From Artemisia argyi (Eukaryota > Streptophyta > Magnoliopsida > Asterales > Asteraceae): 64,000 nucleotides of DNA. The DNA lies in NCBI GenBank assembly GCA_030686995.1, contig CM060697.1, forward strand, positions 39,543,459 to 39,607,458. Reading direction: 5' to 3'. Below are positions 20,593-34,700 of the stretch, piece by piece (position 1 is the first letter of the stretch; the number at the start of each line of letters is the position of its first letter). The notes under the pieces were generated by a model that did no database searches, was not told where the DNA came from, and saw nothing but the letters and a program-made list of their open reading frames with translations. Position numbers and translations under genes: made by a program.

Positions 20593-21861
20593 ATCTCCCC
20601 CTAAGGGAGGTCACCCCGGAAAATAAATATTGAATCATAGCATTCAAGTCTTTGACGACATCTTTGTAGCTCGTAGCCTTTTGATTCGTCATTGTTGAGA
20701 TCTTTGTGCTTTAAGTGGTAGACTCTAGTTGACACCTTCAATGTGATGGATGATCTTTGGAAATAGCTTCAACTTCATCATCCAAATGAATGTCTGAGGG
20801 TCATCTTCGAGCAGTAACGTCTCCATGTGATAAGATCATCTTTGTATTGGCATGCTCACACTTTTCAGGATCATGATCTTCTGCATCAGAGTTGTGGAAG
20901 CATAAATGAAGCCCAATTAATGATCATGATTTCTTAGATGGTGATGTCGAAGTGTGAGCATGTGTTGATGGATCAGCATCTTTTCGGCATTCAACTGCAA
21001 CCGTCAGAAATTCCTGCAAGTGGACAGTTAGCAACAAATCATCCAGTACTTATAGGTTTGGAATTAGAGATTGTCAACAGCATAGTGTGAAGACTCCTTC
21101 TAATCCATACCAATACCGTTCCCAATCGGTAAACCCTGAGAGGATTTACACGAACTACCTAAGTAGATCAACGAATGGGTGAGTCGCTGGAGATCACTCC
21201 ACGACTGTTGACCGTTAGTAACCATCGTGACCACTAAGCGTAATCCACAAGGAATTACCTAAGTGACCTGCTTTCAGGGATGCTTGATGTAGACCCTGGT
21301 AGGAATTTCCATTCAACAACTGGGAGTTACAATAGCAACATCCCTCATAAATGTTCTGGCAGATTGCTGAGATCTGCGTAGGACTCATAAGTTTACCACT
21401 GGTGTCCTTAATGTTGAACAACCAGGATAGCAGTATCATGTGTTCCTATGAGATCTTTTTATGCATCTCGAGGCTCTAGACTCAATAAGTGCATTTGGTT
21501 TTCCTATGCGGAGATTAGGGAGAGGTCTCCTGCTTTAATATCAACCATCTCTAAGAGATATGTCGATAGATAACACCGGTTCCCCGTGAGAATAAAACAA
21601 GTTCTTTTAAGAGAACTTGAGTGGCTAGAAGGTTTAGTGCAGTGCATCACTAGGTCCATGACGTCTTGTCTTCAATACCAATGTCGCCTTAGCAACCATT
21701 AGTAGATTATGAATTGAACCCGGTTTCTGCCCTAAGGTTGAATAATTGGAGGGCTATTTCTTTTCACCCTTTCTCATTTCATTTCTTTTTAATTCTTCAA
21801 CCCCTTTTTCCATGATCATACCTACGGACTTTCTAATACTATCTATTCGGTATTGTCCATG
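20593..21861 (-). other. Non-coding interior of a probable copia element
   Basis: About 1.27 kb lies between the polypurine tract and the satellite. No open frame or domain is recognised. The sequence is of moderate GC content and unlike the satellite or the LINE leaders. Its position upstream of the tract suggests the 3' non-coding interior of the copia element, but no coding homology supports this. Confidence 0.35.
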
Positions 21862-22992
21862 GGTAGAGCAATTGTCACTTACATGATGAGACCCGTTGTC
21901 CCTAAAGGCTAACTTTATGAGGGAAATTTGTCCCTTACATGATTAGAGCCGTTGTCCCTAAATACTCACTTGTTGAGAGCAATTGTACCTTACTTTATGG
22001 GAGTTGTTGTCCCTAAACGCTTGCTCACTTGATGAAAGCAATTGTCCTTTACATGATGATAGCCGTTGTCCCTAATGCTTGCACACTTGACAAGAGCAAT
22101 TATCACTTGCATGTTGAGATCCGTTGTCCCTAAAGGCTAGCTTTATGAGGGCGATTTGTCCTTTACATGATAAGAGCCGTTGTCCGTAAATGCTCACTTG
22201 TTGAGAGAACTTGTACCTTACTTTATGGGAGCCGTTGTCCCTAAATGCCTGCTCACTTGATGAGAGCAATTGCCCTTTACATGATGATAGCCGTTGTCCC
22301 TAATGCTTACACACTCGATAAGAGCAACTGTCACTTACATGATGAGATCCGTTGTCCCTAAAGACTAACTTTATGAGGGCAATTTGTCCCTTACATAATA
22401 AGAGCCGTTGTCCCTAAAGGCTCACTTGTTGAGAGCTATTGTACCTTAGTTTATGGGACCCGTTGTCCCTAAACGCTTTCTCACTTGATGAGAGCAATTG
22501 TCCATTACACGTTGATTGCCGTTGTCCCTAATGCTTGCACACTTGATAAGAGCAATTATCACTTACATGATGAGATCCGTTGTCCCTAAAGGCTAACTTT
22601 ATGAGGGCAATTTGTCCCTTATATAATAAGAGCCGTTATCCCTAAAGGCTCACTTGTTGAGAGCAATTGTACATTAGTTTATGGGATCCATTGTCCTTAA
22701 ACGCTTGCTCACATGATGAGAGCAACTGCCCTTTACATGATGATAGTCGTTGTCCCTAATGCTTGCACACTTTATAAGAGCAATTGTAACTTACATGATG
22801 AGATCCGTTGTCCATAAAGGCAAACTTTATGAGGTCAATTTGTCCCTTACATAATAAGAGTTATTGTCCCTAAAGTCTCACTTGTTGAGAGCAGTTGTAC
22901 CTTACTTTATAGGATCCATTGTCGCTAAATCCTTGCTCACTTGATGAGAGCAATTGCCCTTTACATGATGATAGTCGTTGTCCCTAATGCTT
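21862..22992 (+). repeat. 228-bp satellite, segment 1
   Basis: About five repeat units. Each unit consists of four diverged monomers of about 55, 56, 59 and 58 bp. Each monomer has the frame ACTTG-T-AGAG-GCAATT then a variable core, then GCCGTTGTCCCTAA. The array begins abruptly inside a monomer near 21862. Confidence 0.9.
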
Positions 22993-23625
22993 TTGGGTAA
23001 AAGGGTTAATTCACCCTGGTAAAATATATTACACCAAAAATATTGAAGTACAAAGGATGAGGGTGACTTCCCTCATCTCAGTCCCTTAAGACACTTACAG
23101 ACTCTCATATAAGAATGACACACCATTCTTATAACCTACAAAATAAAACTTATCACCTACAATGACTATACAAGTGAATAAAAATAGGAATTAAAACATG
23201 ATTCCCTAAGGTAGCACCAAGAACATCGCCATCGTAGAACTTCCATCAATCTTCCATGTGATCTCATCTACATAGAACCTGAACTAGTATAATCAACAAA
23301 TCCATTTGCATCTTCGATTAGTATTATGCAAAAGCATAATTTTAATAACCTAATACGAGTGAAATCCATAGCAAATCGAATTTGAGGTATAAACATGGTC
23401 TAATCGACCCAAACAGCATATCCGAACTTGAACAAATCTTCCAACATATACGAGTGAAACATATGAAGACATCCAATGATCAAGTCACAAATGCAAAAAA
23501 CCTCCCATGTCATAACCATAGCAGAAAAATCCCCACGTACAAATATATTATTAGAAAAAGGATCAATAATCGTATAATCAAACCAAAAATCTGCCATGCA
23601 ATCAACGAACCACAACAAACTACCA
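22993..23625 (-). mobile_element. 5'-truncated LINE-type insertion in the satellite
   Basis: It begins TTGGGTAAAAGGG and has the stem-loops GATGAGGG with CCCTCATC, and ATAAGAATG with CATTCTTAT. About 500 bases of the copy A-type body follow. TTGTCCCTAATGCTT at 22978-22992 and 23626-23640 is its 15-bp target duplication. A near-copy of the whole block sits at 26570-27201. Confidence 0.85.
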
Positions 23626-26569
23626 TTGTCCCTAATGCTTACACACTCGATAAGAGCAATTGTCACTTACATGATGAGATCCGTTGTCCCTAAAGGCTAA
23701 CTTTTTGAGGGCAATTTGTCCCTTACATGATAAGAGCCGTTGTCCCTAAAGACTCACTTTTTGAGAGCAATTGTACCTTACTTTATGGGAGCCGTTGTCC
23801 CTAAACGCTCACTTGATGAGAGAAATTGCCCTTTACATGATGATAGCCGTTGTCCCTAATGCTTGCACACGTGACAAGAGCAATTGTCACTTGCATGATG
23901 AGATCTGTTGTCCCTAAAGGCTAACTTTATGAGGGCGATTTGTCCCATACATGATAAGAGTCGTTGTCCCTAAAGGCTTACAATTTGAGAGCAATTGTAC
24001 CTTACTTTATGGGAGCCGTTGTCCCTAAACGCTCGCTCACTAACAGAGTGTAATTACCCCCTAAATGAAGATAGCCGGTGTCCCTAATGCTTGCACACAT
24101 TATAAGAGCAATTGTCACTTACATGATGAGACCCGTTGTCCCTAAAGGCTAACTTTATGAGGGGAATATGTCCCTTACATGATAAGAGCCATTGTCCCTA
24201 AACACTCACTTGTTGAGAGCAATTGTACCTTACTTTATAGAAGTCGTTGTCCCAAAACGCCTGCTCACTTGATGAGAGCAATTGCCTTTTACATGATGAT
24301 AGTCGTTGACCCTAATGCTTGCACACTTGATAAGAGCAATAGTCACTTACATGATGAGACCCGTTGTCCCTAAAGGCTAAGTTTATAAGAGCAATTTGTC
24401 TCTTCCATGATAAGAGCCGTTGTCCCTAAAGTCTCACTTGTAGAGAGCAATTGTACCTGACTTTATGGGTGCCGTTGTCCTTAAATGCCTGCTCACTTGA
24501 TGAGAGCAATTTCCATTTAAATGACGATAGTCGTTGTCCCTAATGCTTGAACACTTGATAAGAGCAATTGTCACTTACATGATGAGACCCGTTGTCCCTA
24601 AAGGCTAACTTTATGAGGGCAATTTGCCCGATACATGATAAGAGCCGTTGTCCCTAAAGGCTTACAATTTGAGAGCAATTATACCTTACTTTATGGGAGC
24701 CGTTGTCCCTAAACGCTCACTCACTAACAGAGTGCAATTGCCCTCTAAATGATGATAGCCGGTGTCCCTAATGCTTGCACACTTCATAAGAGCAATTGTC
24801 ACTTACATGATGAGACCCATTATCCCCGAAGGCTAACTTTATGAGGGCAATATGTCCCTTACATGATAAGAGCCGTTGTCCATAAAGACTTACTTGTTTA
24901 GAGCAATTGTACCTTACTTTACGGGAGCTGTTGTCCCTAAACGCTTGCTCACTTGATAAGAGCAATTGTCACTTACATGATGGATCCGTTGACCCTAAAG
25001 GCTAACTTTATGAGGGCAATTTGTCCCTTACATGATAAGAGACGTTGTCCCTAAAGACTCACTTGTTGAGAGCAATTGTACCTTACTTTATGGGAGTCGT
25101 TGTCCCTAAACGCTTGCTCACTTGATGAGAGCAATTGCCCTTTACATGATGATAGCCATTGTCCCTAATGCTTGCACACATGACAAGAGCAATTTTCACT
25201 TACATGATGAGATCCGTTGTCCCTAAAGGCTAACTTTGTGAGGGCGATTTGTCCCATACATGATGAGACCCGTTGTCCCTAAACGCTAAGTTTATAAGGG
25301 CAATTTGTCTCTTCCATGATAAGAGTCGTTGTCCCTAAAGGCTCACTCGTTGAGAGCAATTGTACCTGACTTTATGGGAGCCGTTGTCCCTAAATGCCAG
25401 CTCTTTTGATGAGAGCAATTTCCTTTTGCATGATGATAGTCGTTTTCCCTAATGCTTGCACACTTGATAAGAGCAATTGTCACTTACATGATGAGATCCG
25501 TTGTCCCTAAAGGCTAACTTTATGAGGGTAATTTGTCCTTTACATGATAAGAGCCGTTGTCCCTAAAGACTCACTTGTTGAGAGCAATTGTACCTTACTT
25601 TATGGGAGCCGTTGTCCCAAAACACTTGCTCACTTGATGAGAGCAATTGTCCTTTACATGATGATAGCCGTTGTCCCTAATGCTTGCACACTTGACAAGT
25701 GCAATTGTCACTTGCATGTTGAGATTCGTTGTCCCTAAAGGCAAACTTTATGAGGGTGATTTGTCCTTTACATGATAAGAGTCGTTGTACATAAAGGCTC
25801 ACTTGTTGAGAGAAATTGTACCTTACTTTATGGGATCCGTTGTCCCTAAATGCCTGCTCACTTGATGAGAGCAATTGCCCTTGTGAAGATAGCCGTTGTC
25901 CCTAATGCTTGCACACTCGATAAGAGCAACTGTCACTTACATGATGAGATCCGTTGTCCCTAATGGCTAACTTTATTAGGGCAATTAGTCCCATACATAA
26001 TAAGAGCCGTTGTCCCTAAAGGCTCACTTGTTGAGAGCTATTGTACCTTAGTTTATGGGACCCGCTGTCCCTAAACACTTTCTCACTTGATGAGAGCAAT
26101 TGTCCATTACACGTTGATTGTCGTTGTCCCTAATGCTTGCACACTTGATAAGAGCAATTGTCACTTACATGATGAGATCCGTTGTCCCTAAAGGATAACT
26201 TTATGAGGGCAATTTATCCCTTATATATTAAGAGCCGTTATCTCTAAAGGCTCACTTGTTGAGAGCATTGTCCTTAAATGCTTGCTCACATGATGAGAGC
26301 AACTGCCCTTTACAGGATGATAGCCGTTGTCCCTAATGCTTGCACACTTTATAAGAGCAATTGTAACTTACATGATGAGATCCGTTGTCCCTAAAGGCAA
26401 ACTATATGAGGTCAATTTGTCCCTTACATAATAAGAGCCATTGTCCCTAAAGTCTCACTTGTTGAGAGCAATTGTACCTTACTTTATGGGATCCGTTGTC
26501 GCTAAATACTTGCTCACTTGATGAGAGCAATTTCCCTTTACATTATGATAGCCGTTGTCCCTAATGCTT
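23626..26569 (+). repeat. 228-bp satellite, segment 2
   Basis: About 13 units. A marker variant of the fourth monomer (CTAACAGAGTG...GCCGGTGTCC) occurs at 24041 and 24725, exactly 684 bp or three units apart, so a three-unit block was duplicated here. No other features are seen. Confidence 0.9.
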
Positions 26570-27201
26570 TTGGGTAAAAGGGTTAATTCACCCTGGTAAA
26601 ATATTTTACACCAAAAATATTGAAGTATAAAGGATGAGGGTGACTTCCCTCATCTTAGTCCTTTAGGACACTTACAGACTCTCATATAAGAATGACACAC
26701 CATTCTTATAACTTACATACTAAAACTTATCACCTACAATTACTATACAAGTGAATAAAATAGGAATTAAAACATGATTCCCTAAGGTAGCACCAAGAAC
26801 ATAGCCGTCGTAGAACTTCCATCAATCTTCCATGTGATCTCATCTACATAGAACCTGAACTAGTATAATCAACAAATCCATTTGCGTCTTCGATTAGTAT
26901 TATGCAAAAGCATAATCTAATAACCTAATACGAGTGAAATCCATAGCAAATCGAATTTGAGGCATAAACATGGTCTAATCGACCCAAACTTCCAGCGTAT
27001 CCGAACTTGAAACAATCTTCCAACATATACGAGTGAAACACATGAAGATATCCAATGATCAAGTCACAAATGCAAAAAACCTACCATGTCATGACCATAG
27101 CAGAATAATCCCCACGTACAAATACATTAGAAAAAAGATCAATAATGGTATAATCAAACCAAAAATCTGCCATGCAATCAACGAACCACAACAAACTACC
27201 G
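26570..27201 (-). mobile_element. Duplicate of the 22993 LINE-type insertion
   Basis: The sequence, 5' truncation point, flanking satellite and target duplication (TTGTCCCTAATGCTT at 26555-26569 and 27202-27216) are the same as at 22993, with scattered substitutions and small gaps. The pair therefore arose by duplication of a satellite block about 3.58 kb long and not by two insertions. Confidence 0.85.
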
Positions 27202-28124
27202 TTGTCCCTAATGCTTACATACTCGATAAGAGCAACTGTCACTTACATGATGAGATCCGTTGTCCCTAAAGGCTAACTTTATGAGGGCAATTTTTCCCTT
27301 ACATGATAAGAGCCGTTGTCCCTAAAGACACACTTGTTGAGAGCAATTGTACCTTACTTTATGGGAGCCGTTGTCCCTAAACGCTTGCTCACTTGGTGAG
27401 AGCAATTGCCCTTTACATGATGATAGCCGTTGTCCCTAATGCTTGCACACTTGACAAGAGCAATTGTCACTTGCATGATGAGATCTGTTGTCCCTAAAGG
27501 CTAACTTTATGAAGGCGATTTGTCCCATACATGATAAGAGCCGTTGTCCCTAAAGGCTTACAATTTGAGAGCAATTGTACCTTACTTTATGGGAGCCGTT
27601 GTCCCTAAAAGCTCGCTCACTAACAGAGTGCAATTGCCCCCTAAATGAAGATAGTCGGTGTCCCTAATGCTTGCACACTTGATAAGAGCAATTGTCACTT
27701 ACATGATGAGACCCGTTGTCCCTAAAGGCTAACTTTTTGAGGGCAATATGTCCCTTACATGATAAGAGCCATTGTCCCTAAAGACTCACTTGTTGAGAGC
27801 AATTATACCTTACTTTATGGGAGCCGTTGTCCCTAAACACCTGCTCACTTGATGAGAGCAATTGCCTTTTACATGATGATAGTCGTTGACCCTAATGCTT
27901 GAACACTTGATAAGAGCAATTGTCACTTACATGATGAGACCCGTTGTCCCTAAAGGCTAAGTTTATAAGGGCAATTTGTCTCTTCCATGATAAGAGCCAT
28001 TGTCCCTAAAGGCTCACTTGTTGAGAGCAATTGTAACTTTATGGGAGCCGTTGTCCCTAAATGCCTGTTCACTTGATGAGAACAATTTCCTTTTATATGA
28101 TGATAGTCGTTGTCCCTAATGCTT
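27202..28124 (+). repeat. 228-bp satellite, segment 3
   Basis: About four units, paralogous to 23626-24540. It shares the marker variant (27621, 3,580 bp from 24041) and the rare TTGACCCTAATG change seen near 24306 and 27889. Confidence 0.9.
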
Positions 28125-28747
28125 TTTTTTTTGGGTAAAGGGTGAAGTCCCATATCTATGCCCGTTACATAGGCATTAACATTTCTTTGTTACAAGAAAA
28201 AGACCACTACCACATAAATAAAACAAGACTACAATAAAAACCAACTACTACCTAGTACGTCCTTGGAGCTTGAAATCGTCATAATATGCAGCCAAGTGTC
28301 TTGGTATTTCATGTAGCTGATCCGTATAGTCATCATAATCATAATAATCTTCCTGGTCCTGACCACCACCCGTTGATTATAATGTACCCATAGGCATATC
28401 AAATAAATTCAGAGACTCATCATACGAATTCAGAACCTCAACCACCTCACTATCAGAATCAATTACATCACCAACCTTAGAGAACGGGTTACTTCTTTTA
28501 GTTGCAGAATTAACAAGGGATAAGGAAGAACTAGACGGACCAGCCTCCTTACCCTTATCCATAAGTAAACTTCCAGGCGGCTCATGTAATAAAATATAAT
28601 TAATGGAGGAAACATAAGAAGTATCCGCCATTACACTTCCATCATTAACATCCTTAGGCACCTCATCCTTAGGAATATCAATCACTTTCTCAGCCTCCAT
28701 GTGTTCATCAATAAAACTCTTCAATTCAGCCAAGTTAATATCATCTT
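28125..28747 (-). mobile_element. 5'-truncated ORF1-type LINE in the satellite
   Basis: A T run and GGGTAAAGGG begin the block. The tail has an ATGCC/GGCAT hairpin with the CGTTACATA loop typical of ORF1-bearing copies. The C-terminal part of ORF1 follows. The flanks TTGTCCCTAATGCTT (28110-28124) and TTGTCCCAAATGCTT (28748-28762) differ at one base. The site is the same base of the satellite unit as at 22993 and 43166. Confidence 0.85.
28252..28747 (-). pseudogene. LINE ORF1 C-terminal fragment
   Basis: About 165 codons of the ORF1 tail region remain. They comprise a Ser-rich stretch, the conserved KRSNPFSKVGDVIDSDSE block, an acidic Tyr/Asp-rich stretch (EDYYDYDDYTDQ) and the ending LQGRTR. 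One in-frame TAA lies at about 28377-28379. DUF4283 and the zinc knuckle are absent because the element is 5'-truncated. The protein is more diverged from copy B than the 62759 copy, so it marks another subfamily. Confidence 0.8.
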
Positions 28748-31700
28748 TGTCCCAAATGCTTGCACACTTGATAAGAGCAATTGTCACTTACATGATGAGA
28801 CCCGTTGTCCCTAAAGGCTAACTTTATGAGGGCAATTTGCCCCATACATGATAAGAGCCGTTTTCCCTAAAGGCTTACAAGTTCAGAGCAATTGTACCTT
28901 ACGTTATGGGAGCCGTTGTCCTTAACGCTCGCTCACTAACAGAGTGCAATTGCCCTCTAAATGATAATAGCCGGTGTCCCTAATGCTTGCACACTTGATA
29001 AGAGTAATTGTTACTTACATGATGAGACCCGTTGTCCCTAAAGGCTAACTTTATGAGGGCAACATGTCCCTTACATGATAAGAGCCATTGTCCATAAAGA
29101 CTCACTTGTTTAGAGCAATTGTACCTTACTTTACGGGAGGCGTTGTCCCTAAACGCTTGCTCACTTGATAAGAGCAATTGTCACTTAAATGATGAGACCC
29201 ATTGTCCCTAAAGGCTAACTTTATAAGGGCAATTTGTCTCTTCCATGATAAGAGCCGTTGTCCCTAAAGGCTCACTTGTTGAGAGCAATTGTACCTGACT
29301 TTATGGGAGCCGTTGTCCCTAAACGCCTGCTCACTTGATGAGAGCAATTGCCTTTTATATGATGATAGTCGTTATCCCTAATGCTTGCACACTTGATAAG
29401 AGCAATTGTCACTTACATGATGAGACCCGTTGTCCCTAAAGGCTAACTTTATGAAGGCAATTTGTCCCTTACATGATAAGAGTCGTTGTCCCTAAAGACT
29501 CACTTGTTGAGAGCAATTGTACCTTACTTTATGGAAGCCGTTGTCCCTAAACGCTTGCTCACTTGATGAGAGCAATTGTCTTTTACATGATGATAGCCGT
29601 TGTCCCTAATGCTTGCACACTTGACAAGAGCAATTGTCACTTGCATGTTGAGATCCGTTGTCCCTAAAGGCTAACTTTATGAGGGCGATTTGTCCTTTAC
29701 ATGATAAGAGCCGTGGTCCCTAAAGGCTCACTTGTTGAGAGAAATTGTACCTTAATTTATGGGAGTCGTTGACCCAAAATGCCTGCTCACTTGATGAGAG
29801 CAATAGCCCTTTACAAGATGATTGTCGTTGTCCCTAATGCTTACACACTCGATAAGAGAAACTATTACTTACATGATGAGATCCGTTGTCCCTAAAGGCT
29901 AACTTTCTGAGGGCAATTTGTCCCTTACATAATAAGAGGCATTGTCCCTAAAGGCTCACTTGTTGAGAGCTATTGTACCTTAGTTTATGGGACCCGTTGT
30001 CCCTAAACGCTTTCTAACTTGATGAGAGCAATTGTCCATTACATGTTGATTGTCGTTTTCCCTAATGCTTGCTCACTTGATAAGAGCAATTGTTACTTAC
30101 ATGATGAGATCCGTTGTCCCTAAAGGCTAACTTTATGAGGGCAATTTGTCCCTTACATGATAAGTGACGTCGTCCCTAAAGACTCACTTGTTGAGAGCAA
30201 TTGTACCTTACTTTATGGGAGCCGTTGTCCCTAAACGCTTGCTCACTTGATGAGAACAATTGCCCTTTACATGATGATAGCCATTGTCCCTAATGCTTGC
30301 ACACTTGACAAGAGCAATTGTCACTTGCACGTTGAGATCCGTTGTCCCTAAAGGCTAACTTTATGAGGGTGATTTGTTCTTTACATGATAAGAGCCGTTG
30401 TACATAAAGGCTAACTTGTTGAGAGAAATTGTACCTTACTTTATGGGAGCCATTGTCCCTAAATGCCTGCTCACTTGATGAGAGCAATTGCCCTTTACAT
30501 GATGATAGTCGTTGTCCCTAATGCTTGCACACTCGATAAGAGCAACTGTCACTTACATGATGAGATCCGTTGTCCCTAAAGGCTAACTTTATGAGGGCAA
30601 TTTGTCCCTTACATAATAAGAGCCGTTTTCCCTAAAGGCTCATTTGTTGAGAGCAATTGTACCTTAGTTTATGGGATCCATTGTCCCTAAACGCTAGCTC
30701 ACATGATGAGAGCAACTGCCCTTTAGATGATGATAGCCGTTGTCCCTAATGCTTGCACACTTGATAAGAGCAATTATAACTTACATGATGAGATCCGTTG
30801 TCCCTAAAGGCAAACTTTATGGGGTCAATTTGTCCCTTACATAATAAGAGCCATTGTCCCTAAAGTCTCACTTGTTGAGAGCAGTTGTACCTTACTTTAT
30901 GGGATCCGTTGTCGCTAAATACTTGCTCACTTGATGAGAGCAATTTCCCTTTACATTATGATAGCTGTTGTCCCTAATGCTTACACACTCGATAAGAGCA
31001 ACTGTCACTTACATGATGAGATCCGTTGTCCCTAAAGGCTAACTTTATGAGGGCAATTTGTCCCTTACATGATAAGAGCCGTTGTCCCTAAAGACTCACT
31101 TGTTGAGAGCAATTGTACCTTAATTTATGGGAGTCATTGTCCCTAAACGCTTGCTCACTTGCTGAGAGCAATTACCCTTTACATGATGATAGCCGTTGTC
31201 CCTAATGCTTGCACACTTGACAAGAGCAATTGTCATTTGCATGATGAGATCCGTTGTCCCTAAAGGCTAACTTTATGAGGGCAATTTGTCCGTTACATGA
31301 AAAGAGCCGTTGTACATAATGGCTCACTTGTTGAGAGAACTTGTACCTTACTTTATGGGAGCCGTTGTCCCTAAATGCCTGCTCACTTGATGAGAGCAAT
31401 TGCCCTTTACATGATGATAGTCGTTGTCCCTAATGCTTGCACACTCGATAAGAGCAACTGTCACTTACATGATGAGATCGGTTGTCCCTAAAGGCTAACT
31501 TTATGAGGGCAATTTGTCCCTTACATAATAAGAGCCGTTGTCCCTAAAGGCTCACTTGTTAAGAGCTATTGTACCTTAATTTATGGGACTTTTTGTCCCT
31601 AAACGCTTTCTCACTTGATGAGAGCAATTGTCCATTACACGTTGATCGCCGTTGTCCCTAATGCTTGCACACTTGATAAGGGCAATTATCTCTTACAAGA

Positions 31701-34700
31701 TGAGATCTGTTGTCCCTAAAGGCTAACTTTATGAGGGCAATTTGTCCCTTACATAATAAAACCGTTGTCCCTAAAGGTTCACTTGTTGAGAGCAATAGTA
31801 CCATAGTTTATGGGATCCATTGTCCCTAAATGCTTGCTCACATGATGAGAGCAACTGCCCTCTACATGATGATAGCCGTTGTCCCTAATGCTTGCACACT
31901 TGATAAGAGCAATTGTAACTTACATGTTGAGATCCGTTGTCCCTAAAGCCAAACTTTATGAGGTCAATTTGTCCCTTACATAATAAATGCCATTGTCCCT
32001 AAAGTCTCACTTGTTGAGAGCAGTTGTACCTTACTTTATGGGATCCGTTGTCCCTAAACACTTGCACACTTGATGAGAGCAATTGCCCTTTACATGATGA
32101 TAGCCGTTGTCCCTAATGCTTACACACTTGACAAGAGCAATTGTCACTTGCATGATGAGATCCGTTGTTCCTAAAGGCTAACATTATGAGGGCAATTTGT
32201 CCCTTACATGATAAGAGCCGTTGTCCCTAAAGGCTCACTTGTTGAGAGCAATTGTACCTTAATTTATGGGAGCCGTTGTCCCTAAACGCTTGCTCACTTG
32301 ATGAGAGTAATTACCCTTCACATGATGATAGCCGTTGTCCCTAATGCTTGCACACTTGACAAGAGCAATTGTCACTTGCATGATGAGATCCGTTGTCCCT
32401 AAAGGCTAACTTTATGAGGGCGATTTGCCCCATACATTATAAGAGTCGTTGTCTTGAAAGGCTTACAATTTGAGAGCAATTGTACCTTACTTTATGGGAG
32501 CCGTTGTCCCTAAATGCTCGCTAACTAACAGAGTGCAATTGCCCTCTAATTGATGATAGCCGGTGTCCCTAATGCTTGCACACTTTATAAGAGCAATTGT
32601 CACTTACATGATGAGACCCGCTGTCTTAAAAGGCTAACTTTATGAGGGTAATATGTCCTTTACATGATAAGAGCCGTTGTCCATAAAGACTCACTTGTTT
32701 AGAGCAATTGTACCTTACTTTACGGGAGTCATTGTCCCTAAACGATTGCTCACTCGATAAGAGCAATTGTCACTGAAATGATGAGACCCATTGTCCCTAA
32801 AGGCTAACTTATTAAGGGCAATTTGTCTCTTCCATGATAAGAGCCGTTGTCCCTAAAGGCTCACTTGTTGAGAGCAATTGTACCTGACTTTATGGGAGCC
32901 ATTGTCCCTAAACGCCTGCTCACTTGATGAGAGCAATTGCCTTTTATATGATGATAGTCGTTGTCCCTAATGCTTGCACACTTGATAAGAGCAATTGTCA
33001 CTTACATGTTCTGATCCGTTGTTCCTAAAGGCTAACTTTATGAGGGCGATTTGTCCTTTACATGACAAGAGCCGTTGTCCCTAAAGGCTCACTTGTTGAG
33101 AGAAATTGTACCTTACATTATGGGAGCCGTTGTCCCAAAATGCCTGCTCACTTGATGTGAGCAATAACCCTTTACATGATGATAGCCGTTGTCCCTAATG
33201 CTTACACACTCGATAAGAGCAACTGTCACTTACATGATAAGATCCGTTGTCCCTAAAGGCTAACTTTATGAGGGCAATTTGTCCCTTACATAATAAGAGT
33301 CGTTGTCCCTAAAGGCTCACTTGTTGAGAGCTATTGTACCTTAGTTTATGGGACCCGTTATCCCTAAACGCTTTCTAACTTGATGAGAGCAATTGTCCAT
33401 TACATGTTGATTGTCGTTTTCCCTAATGCTTGCTCACTTGATAAGAGCAATTGTCCCTTACATGATAAGAGCCGTTGTCCATAAAGACTCACTTGTTTAG
33501 AGCAATTGTACCTTACTTTACAGGAGCCGTTGTCTCTAAACGCTTGCTCACTTGATAAGAGCAATTGTCACTTAAATGATGAGACCCATTGTCCCTAAAG
33601 GCTAACTTTATAAGGGCAACTTGTGTCTTCCATGATAAAAGCCGTTGTCCCTAAAGGCTCACTTGTTGAGAGCAATTGTACCTGACTTTATGGGAGCCGT
33701 TGTCCCTAAACGCCTGCTCACTTGATGAGAGCAATTGCCTTTTATATGATGATAGTCGTTGTCCATAATGATTGCACACTTGATAAGAGCAATTGTCACT
33801 TACATGATGAGACCCATTGTCCCTAAAGGCTAACTTTATGAGGGCAATTTGTCCCTTACATGATAAGAACCGTTGTCCCTAAAGACTCACTTGTTTAGAG
33901 CAATTGTACCTAACTTTATGGGAGCCGTTATCCCTAAACGCTTGCTCACTTGATGAGAGCAATCGTCCTTTACATGATGATAGCCGTTGTCCCTAATGCT
34001 TGCACACTTGACAAGAGCAGTTGTCACTTGCATGTTGAGATCTGTTGTCCCTAAAGGCTAACTTTATGAGGGTGATTTGTCCTTTACATGATAAGAGCCG
34101 TTGTACATAAAGGCTCACTTGTTGAGGGAAATTGTACCTTACTTTGTGGGAGCTGTTGTCCCTATATGCCTGCTCACTTGATGAGAGCAATTGCCCTTTA
34201 CCTGATGATAGTCGTTGTCCCTAATGCTTGCACACTCGATAAGAGCAATTGTCACTTACATAATGAGATCCATTATCCCTAAAGGCTAACTTTATGAGGG
34301 CAATTTGTCCCTTACATAATAAGAGCTGTTGTCCCTAAAGGCTCACTTGTTGAGAGCTATTGTACCTTAGTTTATGGGACTCGTTGTCCCTAAACGCTTT
34401 CTCGCTTGATGAGAGCAATTATCTATTACACGTTGATTGCCGTTGTCCCTAATGCTTGCACACTTGATAAGAGAAATTATCATTTACATGATGAGATCCG
34501 TTGTCCCTAAAGGCCTACTTTTTGAGGGCAATTTGTCTCTTACATAATAAGAGCCGTTGTCCCTAAAGGCTCACTTGTTGAGAGCAATTGTACCTTAGTT
34601 TATGGGATCCATTGTCCCTAAATGCTTGCTCATATGATGAGAGCAATTGCCCTTTACATGATGATAGCCGTTGTCCCTAATGCTTGCACACTTGGTAAGA

